Counted from the stretch's first letter, positions 8,505-17,864 are shown. The stretch is 58,960 bases of DNA from Stieleria sedimenti (GCF_025060895.1 NZ_JANZKV010000147.1:1-58960), one strand, 5' to 3'. The notes: generated by a model from the letters alone, not told the origin. Numbers and translations are program-made.

Positions 8505-9873
8505 TCACCCGCACTCTTTGAATCAATGTGGGAAGTATTCGGCAAGTAGCAGCATGGGTCATGCAAAGACACGAGACTTTTCCCTCCGAGTGGTGGCCTT
8601 TGGAGTCATCGTGATCCTTGCCACAACTGCGGGTTGTTCCGTTGAATCTCCATCAAAGCAGAAACAGAAATCTCCCCCCAAGAGTTCGGCTTCTGCGGGC
8701 GAGAGAACTGCTCCTATGGGCCAAGACGTTTATGGCTTCGATCCTGACGACCAAGACGCCTTGAAAATCGAAGTCATTGGTACCTATCGCATCGGAGACG
8801 GCGAGTATGTGCTCGATCAAATCAAATCGATCTTACCCGGCCGGCTCCCATGGTCCAGCTGGGGCTCAGGCGGCAACCTCACTGAGTACGAAGTACCGTC
8901 GACCATCGATGCCGATGCGATCGCCAAAAAGATTCACTTTGGAAAGATCATCAAGATGGGTCCCGATTTGATTCGGGTGGAGTACAGCTATGACCACGAG
9001 GTCCCGGTCCGATTCAAGCAGGGCGTCTCCGATCATCATCAGGCGCCCGAGGACGAACTCGGACCAGCCTTAATAAGGCACGATGGTGACTGGTGGGCGG
9101 CGTTAGACGAATTAAGTGATCTTTACATTCGGAAAAGAAATCAACGTGGTGAGATCGTTCGTCTCGGTTTCTATTCCGCGAGCGATGAGACGCTGCGCCA
9201 TCTGGCAGGCCTGCAATCGCTTCAACAATTGGAACTGTCTGGTCGCCACGTGACCGACAGAGGAGCACGGTATTTAAGGGATTTGACCAACCTGGAAGAA
9301 CTCGACCTGTTTGCCACGTCGATTGGAAATCCGGGCCAAGCGTGTCTCAGCGGTCTTACCAATCTCAAATCGCTTAAACTATCGGGAAACGGTACCGAAG
9401 AAGGCCTCGAACATCTCACAAAGCTGACTCAACTGGAATCCCTATCCATCGGCTACGGCAACGGCTATCCGGTCACCACGGACGGGTTGCAGTCTCTAAA
9501 GCGCTTACGAAACCTAAAATCGCTTCGATTGGACGGATGTGAAATCTCTGACGCCGGGCTGGAATTCATCGCCAAGTTCTCCGAGTTGGAAGCGTTAAAA
9601 CTCGAGGGCGGTACGATGACCGACGCTGGTTTGGCCAAGCTGTCGGGTCTGCAGAAGTTGCGTGAGTTAGATCTCGCCGAAACGGCAATCACGGACGCCG
9701 GCATGGTTCACCTGAGCCAATTACCGGAACTGCGCTGGCTTGATATCAGCAAGACGGCGGTCACGGACGAGGGACTGGAGCAACTAAGCGATGCACCCAA
9801 CTTGCGTAACATTCGCGCCGAAGAATCTGGTGTCAGCCAGAGAGCGATTCAACGATTCAAAGGCCGTCAATGA
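8497..9873 (+). CDS. Leucine-rich-repeat lipoprotein
   Basis: About 458 aa from the ATG at 8497, which overlaps the stop of the preceding gene; a start at 8554 would give a shorter, more typical lipoprotein signal. The signal ends in a lipobox-like ATTAGC. A Lys/Pro/Ser-rich linker and a ~150-residue unique region follow, then about nine leucine-rich repeats of the bacterial RNI-like type, repeating 'L..L..L.L....(T/S)D.GL..L' roughly every 24 residues from about residue 230 to the C-terminus. Such repeats normally form a curved protein-binding solenoid. It is probably surface- or membrane-anchored; the ligand is unknown. Confidence 0.85.
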   Translation: MIDHPHSLNQCGKYSASSSMGHAKTRDFSLRVVAFGVIVILATTAGCSVESPSKQKQKSPPKSSASAGERTAPMGQDVYGFDPDDQDALKIEVIGTYRIGDGEYVLDQIKSILPGRLPWSSWGSGGNLTEYEVPSTIDADAIAKKIHFGKIIKMGPDLIRVEYSYDHEVPVRFKQGVSDHHQAPEDELGPALIRHDGDWWAALDELSDLYIRKRNQRGEIVRLGFYSASDETLRHLAGLQSLQQLELSGRHVTDRGARYLRDLTNLEELDLFATSIGNPGQACLSGLTNLKSLKLSGNGTEEGLEHLTKLTQLESLSIGYGNGYPVTTDGLQSLKRLRNLKSLRLDGCEISDAGLEFIAKFSELEALKLEGGTMTDAGLAKLSGLQKLRELDLAETAITDAGMVHLSQLPELRWLDISKTAVTDEGLEQLSDAPNLRNIRAEESGVSQRAIQRFKGRQ

Positions 9874-9882
9874 CCGATTCGC

Positions 9883-10758
9883 ATGCCGATTCAAAATTTC
9901 ACCACAGACAAAGCAATGTTGATCGCCGTGCGAGTGAGTTCTGTCTTGCTCATCTTGATTGGCTTTACGTTCGCGGCGCTAAGCCATCCGATGTGGCACC
10001 CCATGTCGGTGGCATCCGACAAAGTGATCGAGCGTTTGTTGTTTTCCGGCATTGCATGTACGTTCGTGGGGATCTTAGTTTTCTTCGGCTCCATTCGTGG
10101 GCTCGATCGGCGGACCAAGCGGCTATGGCTCATCCCTGGGCTCTTGATTCTCTTGCCGGTTGTCGGACTACTGTGGTTTCGCTTCTTTTACGTCCCGCCA
10201 TTCACGGTGGCTCAAGCCGGCAGTCGGATCACTCCGGGAGCTTTGTCACTTCGCACACCGACAATGGCGATCGTACCATCCGAAGCCGGAGTTGTTTTTG
10301 GCACTGTCACACTGCCGGGAGAGCAGGAGCGATTGGCCTTCTTGATTTTTGTCGATTATGGCGGTGACCTTTCCAGATATAGCAGTTTCACGCCGAATTC
10401 GATGGGGGGACTTAACGCTCTTTCTCAATTGCCCGACGGTAAATGGACTGAGGTCAGCGTTGGGTTCTCAGTCGGAGAAACACCATTCGATGCGAAGTAC
10501 TACATCGAGCTCGACGATTCCCTGACAGAAGTAGCGACAGAAACATTGTCTGTCGGCGAAAAGTCGTACGATGCCTCGGCAGGCCGTGTCTTCCTGGTCG
10601 ATCTTACCGTCGAACCTCACAGCTGTCGCCAAGTGAATGTGACGATGCCCCCGGTACCGGCGAAATTGGAAACTCGCGACGAAATCTTACGAACGGCAAA
10701 AGCCCTTCGTGAGACGCTTGCCGAGCGAGACCCAGCAATTAACCAGTTTTTGGATTGA
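9883..10758 (+). CDS. Membrane protein with C-terminal KSYD...RQ domain
   Basis: About 291 aa. Three hydrophobic segments lie in the first 105 residues (about 13-33, 50-68, 83-105), then an extracytoplasmic domain of about 185 residues. Near its end is GEKSYDASAGRVFLVDL followed by an RQ pair, and a similar KSYD-AG-FL-RQ arrangement occurs in the lipoprotein at 18972-19517, so the two share a domain. The ATG at 9883 is 7 bases after the stop of the LRR gene; ATG at 9916 is an alternative. No enzymatic motif seen. Confidence 0.7.
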   Translation: MPIQNFTTDKAMLIAVRVSSVLLILIGFTFAALSHPMWHPMSVASDKVIERLLFSGIACTFVGILVFFGSIRGLDRRTKRLWLIPGLLILLPVVGLLWFRFFYVPPFTVAQAGSRITPGALSLRTPTMAIVPSEAGVVFGTVTLPGEQERLAFLIFVDYGGDLSRYSSFTPNSMGGLNALSQLPDGKWTEVSVGFSVGETPFDAKYYIELDDSLTEVATETLSVGEKSYDASAGRVFLVDLTVEPHSCRQVNVTMPPVPAKLETRDEILRTAKALRETLAERDPAINQFLD

Positions 10759-10773
10759 TCCAACATCCAGTCT

Positions 10774-10926
10774 TCACCATTGGTCTTCGGGAGGAAGCAT
10801 GTCCCGAATCGCAACTAACAAGGGCGCGATCGAAGAGAACCGTGCGCCGCACAAGAAGATCGCACAGCCGAAAAATGCAATTGAAGCGATGACGATGGCG
10901 ATCAGTCGTTTTCGAAAAGCAACCAT
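10774..10926 (-). CDS. Possible 50-aa hydrophobic small protein
   Basis: An ATG-initiated frame of 50 codons on the minus strand. The product starts MVAFRKRLIA, has one hydrophobic helix (about residues 8-27, ending FFGCAIFLCG) and a polar tail ending PPEDQW. That is the layout of a small single-pass membrane protein. No strong Shine-Dalgarno sequence is visible. It lies just beyond the 3' end of the convergent gene ending at 10758 and downstream of the minus-strand membrane gene at 11036-11518. Chance occurrence cannot be excluded. Confidence 0.3.
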   Translation of the reverse strand: MVAFRKRLIAIVIASIAFFGCAIFLCGARFSSIAPLLVAIRDMLPPEDQW

Positions 10927-11035
10927 TATCAGTGACAATCACTTGGTTGATCAATAGAACCCAATAGCTGTGGGACCAATCACTCGGTTGTTGTTCGGCA
11001 GTCATCTTACTTCTCGCAACGAGTCAGGTCGTATT

Positions 11036-11518
11036 CTACTCGTTCCCCAGGCCCTGGCGTTGACGTGCGAAAATCGCTCCCGCAGCCAGGCTTCCACTTG
11101 CCAACCACTGTCCCAGTGGCACAGCGAAGATGCCGATCGCTTGCAACTTGCGATATTCCGGATCGCTCAGAAATTGATACGTGTGCTCTCCCATCGTCCA
11201 AAGCCCCCAGCTCAAAATCGCGACAATCACCAACGTGAGTGCCCAAGCGTTTTTACGCGTGCGTCGCGTGACCCACGCGATAGCGAATAACACGGCCACT
11301 GGGCCCATCACGTATATGAGTATCAAAAGGTCTGACAATCCGAGTGACGATGGTTTGTTGGTCGTCAGCAACATCATGATGAACTCCGCGATCAACGTGA
11401 TGAAACACGAAGAGATGGACAAGATTGCGGGAGTCGTGATTTTGTATTCATCGAGAGCTTTGGCCAAAGCGTCGACAGGCCGCGTGGCGGATTCCGAGGG
11501 AATCATTTCATTAGACAT
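11036..11518 (-). CDS. Four-helix membrane protein of unknown function
   Basis: 160 aa. Hydrophobic segments lie near residues 29-51, 65-84, 91-108 and 129-150, separated by short charged loops (TRRTRKN, SDPEYRKL). The N-terminus is acidic and soluble. No family recognised. It is divergent from the large kinase gene at 11677; the 158-base gap between them is part of a sequence repeated at 16126. Confidence 0.65.
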   Translation of the reverse strand: MSNEMIPSESATRPVDALAKALDEYKITTPAILSISSCFITLIAEFIMMLLTTNKPSSLGLSDLLILIYVMGPVAVLFAIAWVTRRTRKNAWALTLVIVAILSWGLWTMGEHTYQFLSDPEYRKLQAIGIFAVPLGQWLASGSLAAGAIFARQRQGLGNE

Positions 11519-11519
11519 G

Positions 11520-11860
11520 GGCTCCTCCAGATGAGTCAGCGGTTTCTGCGCACGATGAATACGGTGGTTTCAGGAAAAATGACGAAAAATGCCGTCATCG
11601 ATTTGTTTGGTACCCGCTCTCATCGATAGGCTGAAATGGAATGCATCGCGTTATAGCCGACCTAATCTGAGAGTTCATGGCCGATCCGTCCGATTCCCAA
11701 TTCCTTGACGATCCCGAGTTCCAATCGCTGTTGGTTGGTTGCTTGGAGTCGCTGCAGCGCGGTGAAACCATCGATCGCGACGCACTCATCAAGGACTTTC
11801 CCAAGTATGCCGATGAGATCGGTCGGTTTCTCAATGACCGCCAGATGCTCGAACAGGTGG
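11520..11860 (+). repeat. Duplicated segment, copy 1 (kinase upstream region and first ~60 codons)
   Basis: The upstream region and the first ~60 codons of the WD40 kinase gene match 16128-16473. The match includes a CCTCC...GTCAGCG run upstream, a block reading CATCGATAGGCTGAAATGGA, an identical ACCTAATCTGAGAGTTCATG preceding and including the start codon, and the codons for SDSQFLDDPEF. Similarity fades outside these limits. The copies are in direct orientation about 4.6 kb apart. Confidence 0.85.
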
Positions 11861-14800
11861 CGTCGGATTTTGGTGATGTCCCGCCATCGCGAGTCGCCAT
11901 CTCTGCTTATGCCAACACGATGGATTCGGCGTCCGGCCCCAAGGATTTTTCGCTTGGTGAAAGGGTTCGCTACATCGGCGAGTACGAAATCCTGGATGAG
12001 ATCGCTCGCGGTGGCATGGGCGTCGTGTTCAAGGCACGCCAGCAAAAACTGGGGCGAACGGTTGCTCTGAAAATGATCCTGGCTGGTCGTCTGGCGGGAG
12101 CAAGTGATGTCGAAAGGTTCTATCGCGAGGCTCGGGCAGCCGGTCGTCTTCAGCATCCTCACATTGTTACGATTCACGAAGTCGGCGAGCATGATGGTCA
12201 TCACTACATCGCCATGGACTATATCAACGGGCATGGTCTTTCGGAAGAAGTTCGGGATCAGACGCTGTCGCCCATTCGCGCCGCCACGCTCGTGCGGCAG
12301 GTGGCCGAGGCCGTCCATTTCGCTCATCAACAGGGTACGCTCCATCGAGACCTGAAGCCGGCCAATATCTTGGTCGACGCGGAGAATCAGACGCACGTTA
12401 CGGACTTCGGATTGGCCAAAATTCTAGAGGACGAAAATGGCGGCGCAGGTGAGGAGGAGTTGACCGCTAGCGGTCAAATTTTGGGAACGCCTGGCTACAT
12501 GTCGCCGGAACAGGCCGCAGCCCGACAAAACCTCGTTGGCCCCGCCGCGGATGTCTACGCGCTCGGCGCCGTGCTTTACGCGTGCCTCACCGGTCGCGCG
12601 CCATTTGTCGCCGACTCCGCAGTCGACACACTGTTGCAGGTCATTCACAAGGAACCGGTATGGCCAGCGACTCTGAATCCCAACGTGCCCAAGGACCTGG
12701 AGACGATTTGTTTAAAGTGCCTCGAGAAAGAACCGCACAAGCGGTACGGAACAGCCGCGCTGCTGGCGGAAGATCTGAGCAACTTTCTGGATGGTCGCCC
12801 CGTGCGGGCTCGGCCTATCGGTCGCGTGCAACGAGGCTGGCGATGGTGTCGGCGGAATCCACTGGTCGCGTCGCTGTTGAGTTTGCTCGGCCTGTCGCTG
12901 GTCATTGGTCTTGCCGTTTCCAGCTCGCTCGCCATCCTGGCAAACAGCCGCGCTTACGAAGAAGCACGACAGAGGGCACTCGCCGAAGAGGCTTCGCAGA
13001 GGTCCGCATCACTCCAAGTCCAGGCCGAAGAGTGGGCGGCCGAGGCAACTGCTGCCCAGGAAAAAGCGGAGCGGCAGGTGTACGCAATGCGGATCGGCGA
13101 CGCATTCCAAAGTCTGCAGTCCAACCGCGTGCATTCGGCCTGGTCCGCATTGGATAGCTGTCGTTGGGACCTGCGCGGGTGGGAACACGATTTTCTGCAT
13201 ACCCAGCTCACACACGGACGAGCCTTACGTGGCCATAAGGGTGCCATCAAGTTCGTCGGTTTCGCTGATGAAGGCCGGCAACTGATCAGCGCGGCCACCG
13301 ACAAAACGTTGCGAACGTGGGATGTTTCCGAAGGGCGTCTTCTGAAGACCGCAACGACCAAACTGAGACTGTCGGCAGCGGTAGCCAACGTATCGTCCAG
13401 AAAGATTGCCATTGGCGACGGCCGTGCGGTGGAGTTTTGGAATGGTGCCGAGATGCAGCGTGTGATGACAACCGCCGGCACGCGTCGGCTGCGTGCCGAC
13501 GCCCTGGCGATCAGCCAGGACGGAACTCGGCTGGCCGTGGCCACAAGATGGCCAGACGGCAAGGTCCAGTGGTGCGACGCCGCGACCGGCGAGGCGCTTT
13601 GGAGTCAAGCCACAGATGTCGCTGCGCTGACGACTTGCATCTCGCCGCAAGGCAAGCAGGTGGCCGCCGGGCTGCAGAACGGCGAGGTTCTGGTTTGGTC
13701 CGCCGAGTCGGGCGAGGAGCAGCTTCGGCTGGAGGCCGGTCAGCAAGCGGTTCACGCTGTGCGGTTTGACGACAAAGGCGAGCGTCTCGTGACGGCAGGT
13801 GCCGACGGGTTGGTTCGTGTTTGGGACGTGGACTCCGGCCAGATGCTGCGAGTCATGACGGGACATATCGATGATATCCTGGCGTTATCAATCAGCCGTG
13901 ATGGGCGGCTGTTGGTCAGCGGCGGCGAGGACGGCACCGTACGGATCTGGGACCTCGCGACGGGCGAACCCATGGCCCTACACCGCGGTCATCTCGGCCC
14001 CGTCCATAGCGTTGACATTTCACCTGATGTACAACGTGTGGCCAGCGGCGGGGCCGACGGTCTCGTACGGCTTTGGCCGATGCTGCCCGAGCCTTATGAG
14101 CTGCAGCGAGACGAGCCTGTCGGCCAAATCGCGATCAGCAGTGACGGTGGTCGGCTGGCAGTGGTCGGGCCGGAGGGCTCGGTCGAGGTTTGGGATCGGC
14201 GACGAGACGTGCGGCTGTGCAAATTCAACGCTCATCCGAACACGATCTGGAGCATGGCATTCAGTCCCGACGGCAAGCGGCTCGCTACTGCCGGAGGCTA
14301 CACGGGCAAAGACGGCATGGTTCGTCTCTGGGACTCCGACACGGGCAACGATCTGCTAACGCTCGAGGGGCATCGGGTCACCGTGCGGTCGGTCACATGG
14401 AGCATCGACGGACGATGGATCGCAAGCAGCGGTGGTGAGCATCGACGCCGACCCGACGAAGACGCCGTGCGGCCCGGAGAGTGGCGTCTTTGGAATGCAG
14501 AGACCGGCGCCGAGCGACTCGTCGTCAGCGACATCGACGGCGTCGTGAACAGCATTGCGATCAGCCCAGACGGTAAACATATTGCAACAGGAGGCGGACA
14601 GGTTCAGCTGTGGAACGCGGAAACCGGCCGAGAAATATTCGCCAGAGCGCATCGTGTGCGACTGACAGGCGAAAACTCAAGTGTCGCCGTCGCCTTCCGT
14701 CCTGACGGCGCCCAACTGGTTAGCGCAAGCCATCATGGCGGCTTGCAAATTTGGGACACGCTCAGGGGCAAGTCGGTCGCAGTGCTCAACGGTCATGACC

Positions 14801-16074
14801 GGCCCGCCACCTCGGTGCTGTTCGGACCAAGTGGGCAACGACTCTTCAGCAGTTCACGCGATCGGACGGTGCGAGTATGGGATGGGACGACTGGAACTCA
14901 GCTCCTAATGCTAACCGGTCATCAGGACGAGATACAATCGCTGGCGTTTTCTACCGACGGCACGCTGCTCAGTAGCAGCAAGGACGGCACCGTGCGACGC
15001 TGGATGGCCGATCGGCCTCAACAGTTTTTGCCTTTGACGGCTTACGCCGACGGTAAGCTCGGAGTGACGCTGGATCGATTCCGCAAGCGGCTGGCGACCT
15101 ACGGCGATGACGCCCCGGTCACGGTTTGGGACCTTACGACAGGTCGGCAGCTGCAACAGGCGATGTTTCAATCGGCAAGGAACGCGCGCGCTGTCTTTCA
15201 TGATCAAGGGGTGACCGTGGCGTGGGCCATGGGTCCATGGGATGGCATCAATCAGCTCTACCTACAGTCAACGGCCGATGAGCGGCGGACTGTGTTCGCC
15301 GAAATGGAGTCAAAGGTCCGCGCGCTCGACTTGAGTCATGATGCCACGCTGCTTGCGTGCGGTCTCGAGGAAGGCGAGGTTCAGTTGTTTGATGTGAAGA
15401 CTCGCCAGCGGAAGACGCTGTCGTCGAAGATGTCCCCCGCAGTCCAGATGGCATTCAGCCATGACCGCAACCTACTGGCAGCCGGACGGGAAGATGGCAC
15501 AGTCCAATGGTGGCAGTTGACGAGCGACATGTTCAAGCCCGATGCCGAAGCTGGCGCCGCAATCACGGTCAAACCGCAAGCGTCTACAGCGGACGATGAA
15601 GGGACAGATTCGAACGCGCCCACAGCAAGATCAAACGACGTCGATGATCAAATCGCGGTGGTTGCCCTGTGTTTTTCGCCCGATGAGTCTCGTTTGGCAA
15701 TTGCCTTTCGGGACGGTGTGGTCGAAGTACGCGACAACAAGTCGGGTGAACTGGAGTTCCGGAAAGAATTGACCAACGCACTGATTCATCACGTGGCCTT
15801 CTCACCACGCGGCTCACGGCTCGCATGTTCCACCGAGCAAGGCCGAATACATCTGCTGGACACGGTCACCGGCAGGACTCTCGACACACTTCAAGGCCAT
15901 CATGGCCCAGTGTTCGCGGCTGTATATGACGACAATGGAGTGATACACAGCGTGTCAAGCGACAGTCGACAAGAATTCCGTAACGGCCTCAACTTCTACA
16001 TGCTCGACGACCTCATCACGAGGGCGGAGTACCGCAAGTGGAGCGAGTCGAAAAGCGACAACCGGCAGCCGTAA
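11677..16074 (+). CDS. Receptor Ser/Thr protein kinase with WD40 repeats
   Basis: 1465 aa. Residues 1-90 form a short helical region (RGETIDRDALIKDFPKYADE) found at the N-terminus of many planctomycete kinases. The kinase domain spans about 103-370: glycine loop ARGGMGVVF, catalytic Lys132, HRDLKPAN at 223-230, DFG at 243-245, GTPGYMSPEQ activation segment. A membrane helix lies at 396-421 with a coiled coil at 424-470. Residues ~500-1460 hold about 15-18 WD40 units (repeated 'H...V..V.FS.DG..L.S.S.DGTVR.WD'). All catalytic residues are present. The WD40 part would lie outside the cytoplasm, where it could bind a ligand or act as a scaffold. Confidence 0.95.
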   Translation: MADPSDSQFLDDPEFQSLLVGCLESLQRGETIDRDALIKDFPKYADEIGRFLNDRQMLEQVASDFGDVPPSRVAISAYANTMDSASGPKDFSLGERVRYIGEYEILDEIARGGMGVVFKARQQKLGRTVALKMILAGRLAGASDVERFYREARAAGRLQHPHIVTIHEVGEHDGHHYIAMDYINGHGLSEEVRDQTLSPIRAATLVRQVAEAVHFAHQQGTLHRDLKPANILVDAENQTHVTDFGLAKILEDENGGAGEEELTASGQILGTPGYMSPEQAAARQNLVGPAADVYALGAVLYACLTGRAPFVADSAVDTLLQVIHKEPVWPATLNPNVPKDLETICLKCLEKEPHKRYGTAALLAEDLSNFLDGRPVRARPIGRVQRGWRWCRRNPLVASLLSLLGLSLVIGLAVSSSLAILANSRAYEEARQRALAEEASQRSASLQVQAEEWAAEATAAQEKAERQVYAMRIGDAFQSLQSNRVHSAWSALDSCRWDLRGWEHDFLHTQLTHGRALRGHKGAIKFVGFADEGRQLISAATDKTLRTWDVSEGRLLKTATTKLRLSAAVANVSSRKIAIGDGRAVEFWNGAEMQRVMTTAGTRRLRADALAISQDGTRLAVATRWPDGKVQWCDAATGEALWSQATDVAALTTCISPQGKQVAAGLQNGEVLVWSAESGEEQLRLEAGQQAVHAVRFDDKGERLVTAGADGLVRVWDVDSGQMLRVMTGHIDDILALSISRDGRLLVSGGEDGTVRIWDLATGEPMALHRGHLGPVHSVDISPDVQRVASGGADGLVRLWPMLPEPYELQRDEPVGQIAISSDGGRLAVVGPEGSVEVWDRRRDVRLCKFNAHPNTIWSMAFSPDGKRLATAGGYTGKDGMVRLWDSDTGNDLLTLEGHRVTVRSVTWSIDGRWIASSGGEHRRRPDEDAVRPGEWRLWNAETGAERLVVSDIDGVVNSIAISPDGKHIATGGGQVQLWNAETGREIFARAHRVRLTGENSSVAVAFRPDGAQLVSASHHGGLQIWDTLRGKSVAVLNGHDRPATSVLFGPSGQRLFSSSRDRTVRVWDGTTGTQLLMLTGHQDEIQSLAFSTDGTLLSSSKDGTVRRWMADRPQQFLPLTAYADGKLGVTLDRFRKRLATYGDDAPVTVWDLTTGRQLQQAMFQSARNARAVFHDQGVTVAWAMGPWDGINQLYLQSTADERRTVFAEMESKVRALDLSHDATLLACGLEEGEVQLFDVKTRQRKTLSSKMSPAVQMAFSHDRNLLAAGREDGTVQWWQLTSDMFKPDAEAGAAITVKPQASTADDEGTDSNAPTARSNDVDDQIAVVALCFSPDESRLAIAFRDGVVEVRDNKSGELEFRKELTNALIHHVAFSPRGSRLACSTEQGRIHLLDTVTGRTLDTLQGHHGPVFAAVYDDNGVIHSVSSDSRQEFRNGLNFYMLDDLITRAEYRKWSESKSDNRQP

Positions 16075-16127
16075 GGACTGAACGGGCCGTACGCCGTCTA
16101 TTGAACGAAAATATTCCTGTGACACGG

Positions 16128-16473
16128 GATCCTCCAAGTAGGTCAGCGTTTTTTGCTCGCGGAATACGGTCAAAACAATCAAATTTGGCAAGAATCACCG
16201 TCATCGGTTGGATGGGAGCCCGCTGTCATCGATAGGCTGAAATGGAATGCCTCGCTTTGTAACCGACCTAATCTGAGAGTTCATGGCCAATCCGTCCGAT
16301 TCCCAATTCCTTGACGATCCCGAGTTCCAATCGCTGTTGGTTGGTTGGAGTCACTGCAGCGCGGCGAAACGATCGATCGTAATGCTCTTGCGAAAGACTT
16401 TCCCAAGTTTTCCGAGGAGATCGGTCAGTTTCTCAATGATCGAGCACTGCTTGAGCAGGTGGCAAGCGCATGA
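16128..16473 (+). repeat. Duplicated segment, copy 2 (partial copy of kinase 5' region)
   Basis: Counterpart of 11520-11860, located directly after the kinase gene. It keeps the upstream block, the start codon and the first twenty codons almost unchanged, then carries a 4-base deletion and ends at a TGA at 16471-16473 in the restored reading frame. Sequence resemblance stops near the point corresponding to codon 62 of the kinase. Confidence 0.85.
16283..16473 (+). pseudogene. Frameshifted remnant of the WD40 kinase N-terminus
   Basis: Begins MANPSDSQFLDDPEFQSLLVG, almost identical to the start of the kinase at 11677. Compared with that gene, four bases are missing after LLVG (TTGGTTGGTTGC-TTGGAG became TTGGTTGGTTGGAG). 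This throws translation into another frame, which would run to 16510. Reading past the deletion in the original frame gives RGETIDRNALAKDFPKFSEE and LNDRALLEQVASA before a TGA, so the fragment represents only the helical N-terminal module; no kinase domain follows. It is most likely the relic of a tandem duplication. Confidence 0.85.
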
Positions 16474-16506
16474 TAGACCTCCATCGCCCGCTTCCGGAAA
16501 CCGCCA

Positions 16507-17238
16507 ATGAGCCTCCTCCAAAAATTGCGAAATGACCCGAAGAATCTTATTGCACCACTCTTTTCGGTGATCTTACTGATTTGTTGCGGGTGCCCGCTGT
16601 CGCCGCCATCTCAGGTAGAACAAGGAAAGGCCATGCCGTCGCGCTGGATTTCCGTCGAACCCGAAGAACGGCTCGAAGAAACTGGCCCAACGGTCCTTGA
16701 TCAAAAAGATGTCGACGCCATCACGGCTCAGGTCCCGACCCTTTCCGTTGCGATCACCGAACGCGTCCAAACGGGAACACTGACGACGGACCACGGGGAA
16801 GTGGACGCGAAAATCTGCGGCACCGTGCCCGATTACCTTCGTCTGCTGGCAGAGCAAGCCCGCGTGCAGGTCAAGCAGGGGGAATTCCTGGATTCGAGCG
16901 ATATCGAAAACAAGAAGGATGTGCTGGTGTTGAGCGAAACGCTGGCTGAAAAACTCTTCACTGACACTAACCCCGTCGGGCAGAGCATCAAACTTGGAGA
17001 CCGCAAATTGGTCGTTATCGGGGTGACCAGCCGCGGCGCAGACTGGGCAAGCGATCTCATTTACGACGGCTACGTACCGCACACACTTTTTGAACCAAAC
17101 AGTGAACTCGATTCATCCCCCAAGTATGACCGCCTTCGATTCAAAGCCAAGACTTTGGATGACGCCAAGTTTGCCAACGAATTGATCCGAAAGATCATCG
17201 AACGTCGACATCCAGACAAAAAGATCCGCGTTCAATAA
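16507..17238 (+). CDS. Stand-alone MacB_PCD-like lipoprotein
   Basis: 243 aa. A lipoprotein signal ends in the lipobox LICCGC (Cys near residue 27). The rest resembles the periplasmic core domain (MacB_PCD) of ABC-transporter permeases: TVPDYLRLLAEQA, then EFLDSSDIENKKDVLVLSETLAEKLF, then NPVGQSIKLGDRKLVVIGV, in the same order as in MacB/FtsX-type proteins. The four membrane helices and ATPase of such transporters are absent and no ABC genes lie nearby. An adaptor or decoy role is possible; there is no direct evidence for one. Its ATG lies just after the kinase remnant. Confidence 0.75.
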   Translation: MSLLQKLRNDPKNLIAPLFSVILLICCGCPLSPPSQVEQGKAMPSRWISVEPEERLEETGPTVLDQKDVDAITAQVPTLSVAITERVQTGTLTTDHGEVDAKICGTVPDYLRLLAEQARVQVKQGEFLDSSDIENKKDVLVLSETLAEKLFTDTNPVGQSIKLGDRKLVVIGVTSRGADWASDLIYDGYVPHTLFEPNSELDSSPKYDRLRFKAKTLDDAKFANELIRKIIERRHPDKKIRVQ

Positions 17239-17364
17239 TTGGCAATCGCATGGCGAAAGCGATCCCGTTACAAGCTGCGAAACAGGAGCAAGGCAGATGA
17301 TCAAGAAGCGAAATCGCAGGTGCCATGCATCGACGAAGATAACTAAATAGGCGGATGGCTCAAC

Positions 17365-17862
17365 ATGAAAAATAGCGAGAGCGTTAGTTGCGTAAGAGAG
17401 AACTTCGCTGAAAAGCTGAAGTCATGGTTGTGGATATCCCTGTGCATCGGTCTGGCTCTAACCGGTTGTGATCTGTTCAACCCGCAAGAAGTTCGGGTCA
17501 CTGGAGTAGACTACGAAGTCACCCATGACATGTTAGCCGGAGCGAAATTCACCAGCCGTACCGGACGAGACCGGCGGTATGATGATCTTCAGTGGGTGTT
17601 CCAAGATAAAACGTTTCTGATCACAGCGGGCCAGAACGGCTTGCCACCCGTCTTGGCGGGCAGGCTGCTTCCCGAGGGTTTGGAAGCCCCTGAGATCTCA
17701 GGCAAGTGGACGGTAGATAAAGACAAAATCACCTTCACGGAGATCAAGGCGGATGGCGAACTCGCTGATCAGCCACCCAGGACTCTCCGCACGATGTTCA
17801 CCGGTGTTCTTCGAATCGAAGCGGGGCCGCAGTACAAATTCACTCGAGGGTCCCCCAAGTAA
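17365..17862 (+). CDS. Lipoprotein of unknown function
   Basis: 165 aa. A basic N-terminus, a hydrophobic stretch (WLWISLCIGLAL) and the lipobox LTGC (Cys near residue 35) mark it as a lipoprotein. The mature domain (~130 aa) looks strand-rich, with SGKWTVDKDKITFTEIKADG similar to the short beta-barrel 'GTW'-type domains common in planctomycetes. The stop at 17860 is two bases before the ATG of the next membrane protein, so the two are probably co-translated. Confidence 0.7.
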   Translation: MKNSESVSCVRENFAEKLKSWLWISLCIGLALTGCDLFNPQEVRVTGVDYEVTHDMLAGAKFTSRTGRDRRYDDLQWVFQDKTFLITAGQNGLPPVLAGRLLPEGLEAPEISGKWTVDKDKITFTEIKADGELADQPPRTLRTMFTGVLRIEAGPQYKFTRGSPK

Positions 17863-17864
17863 CG

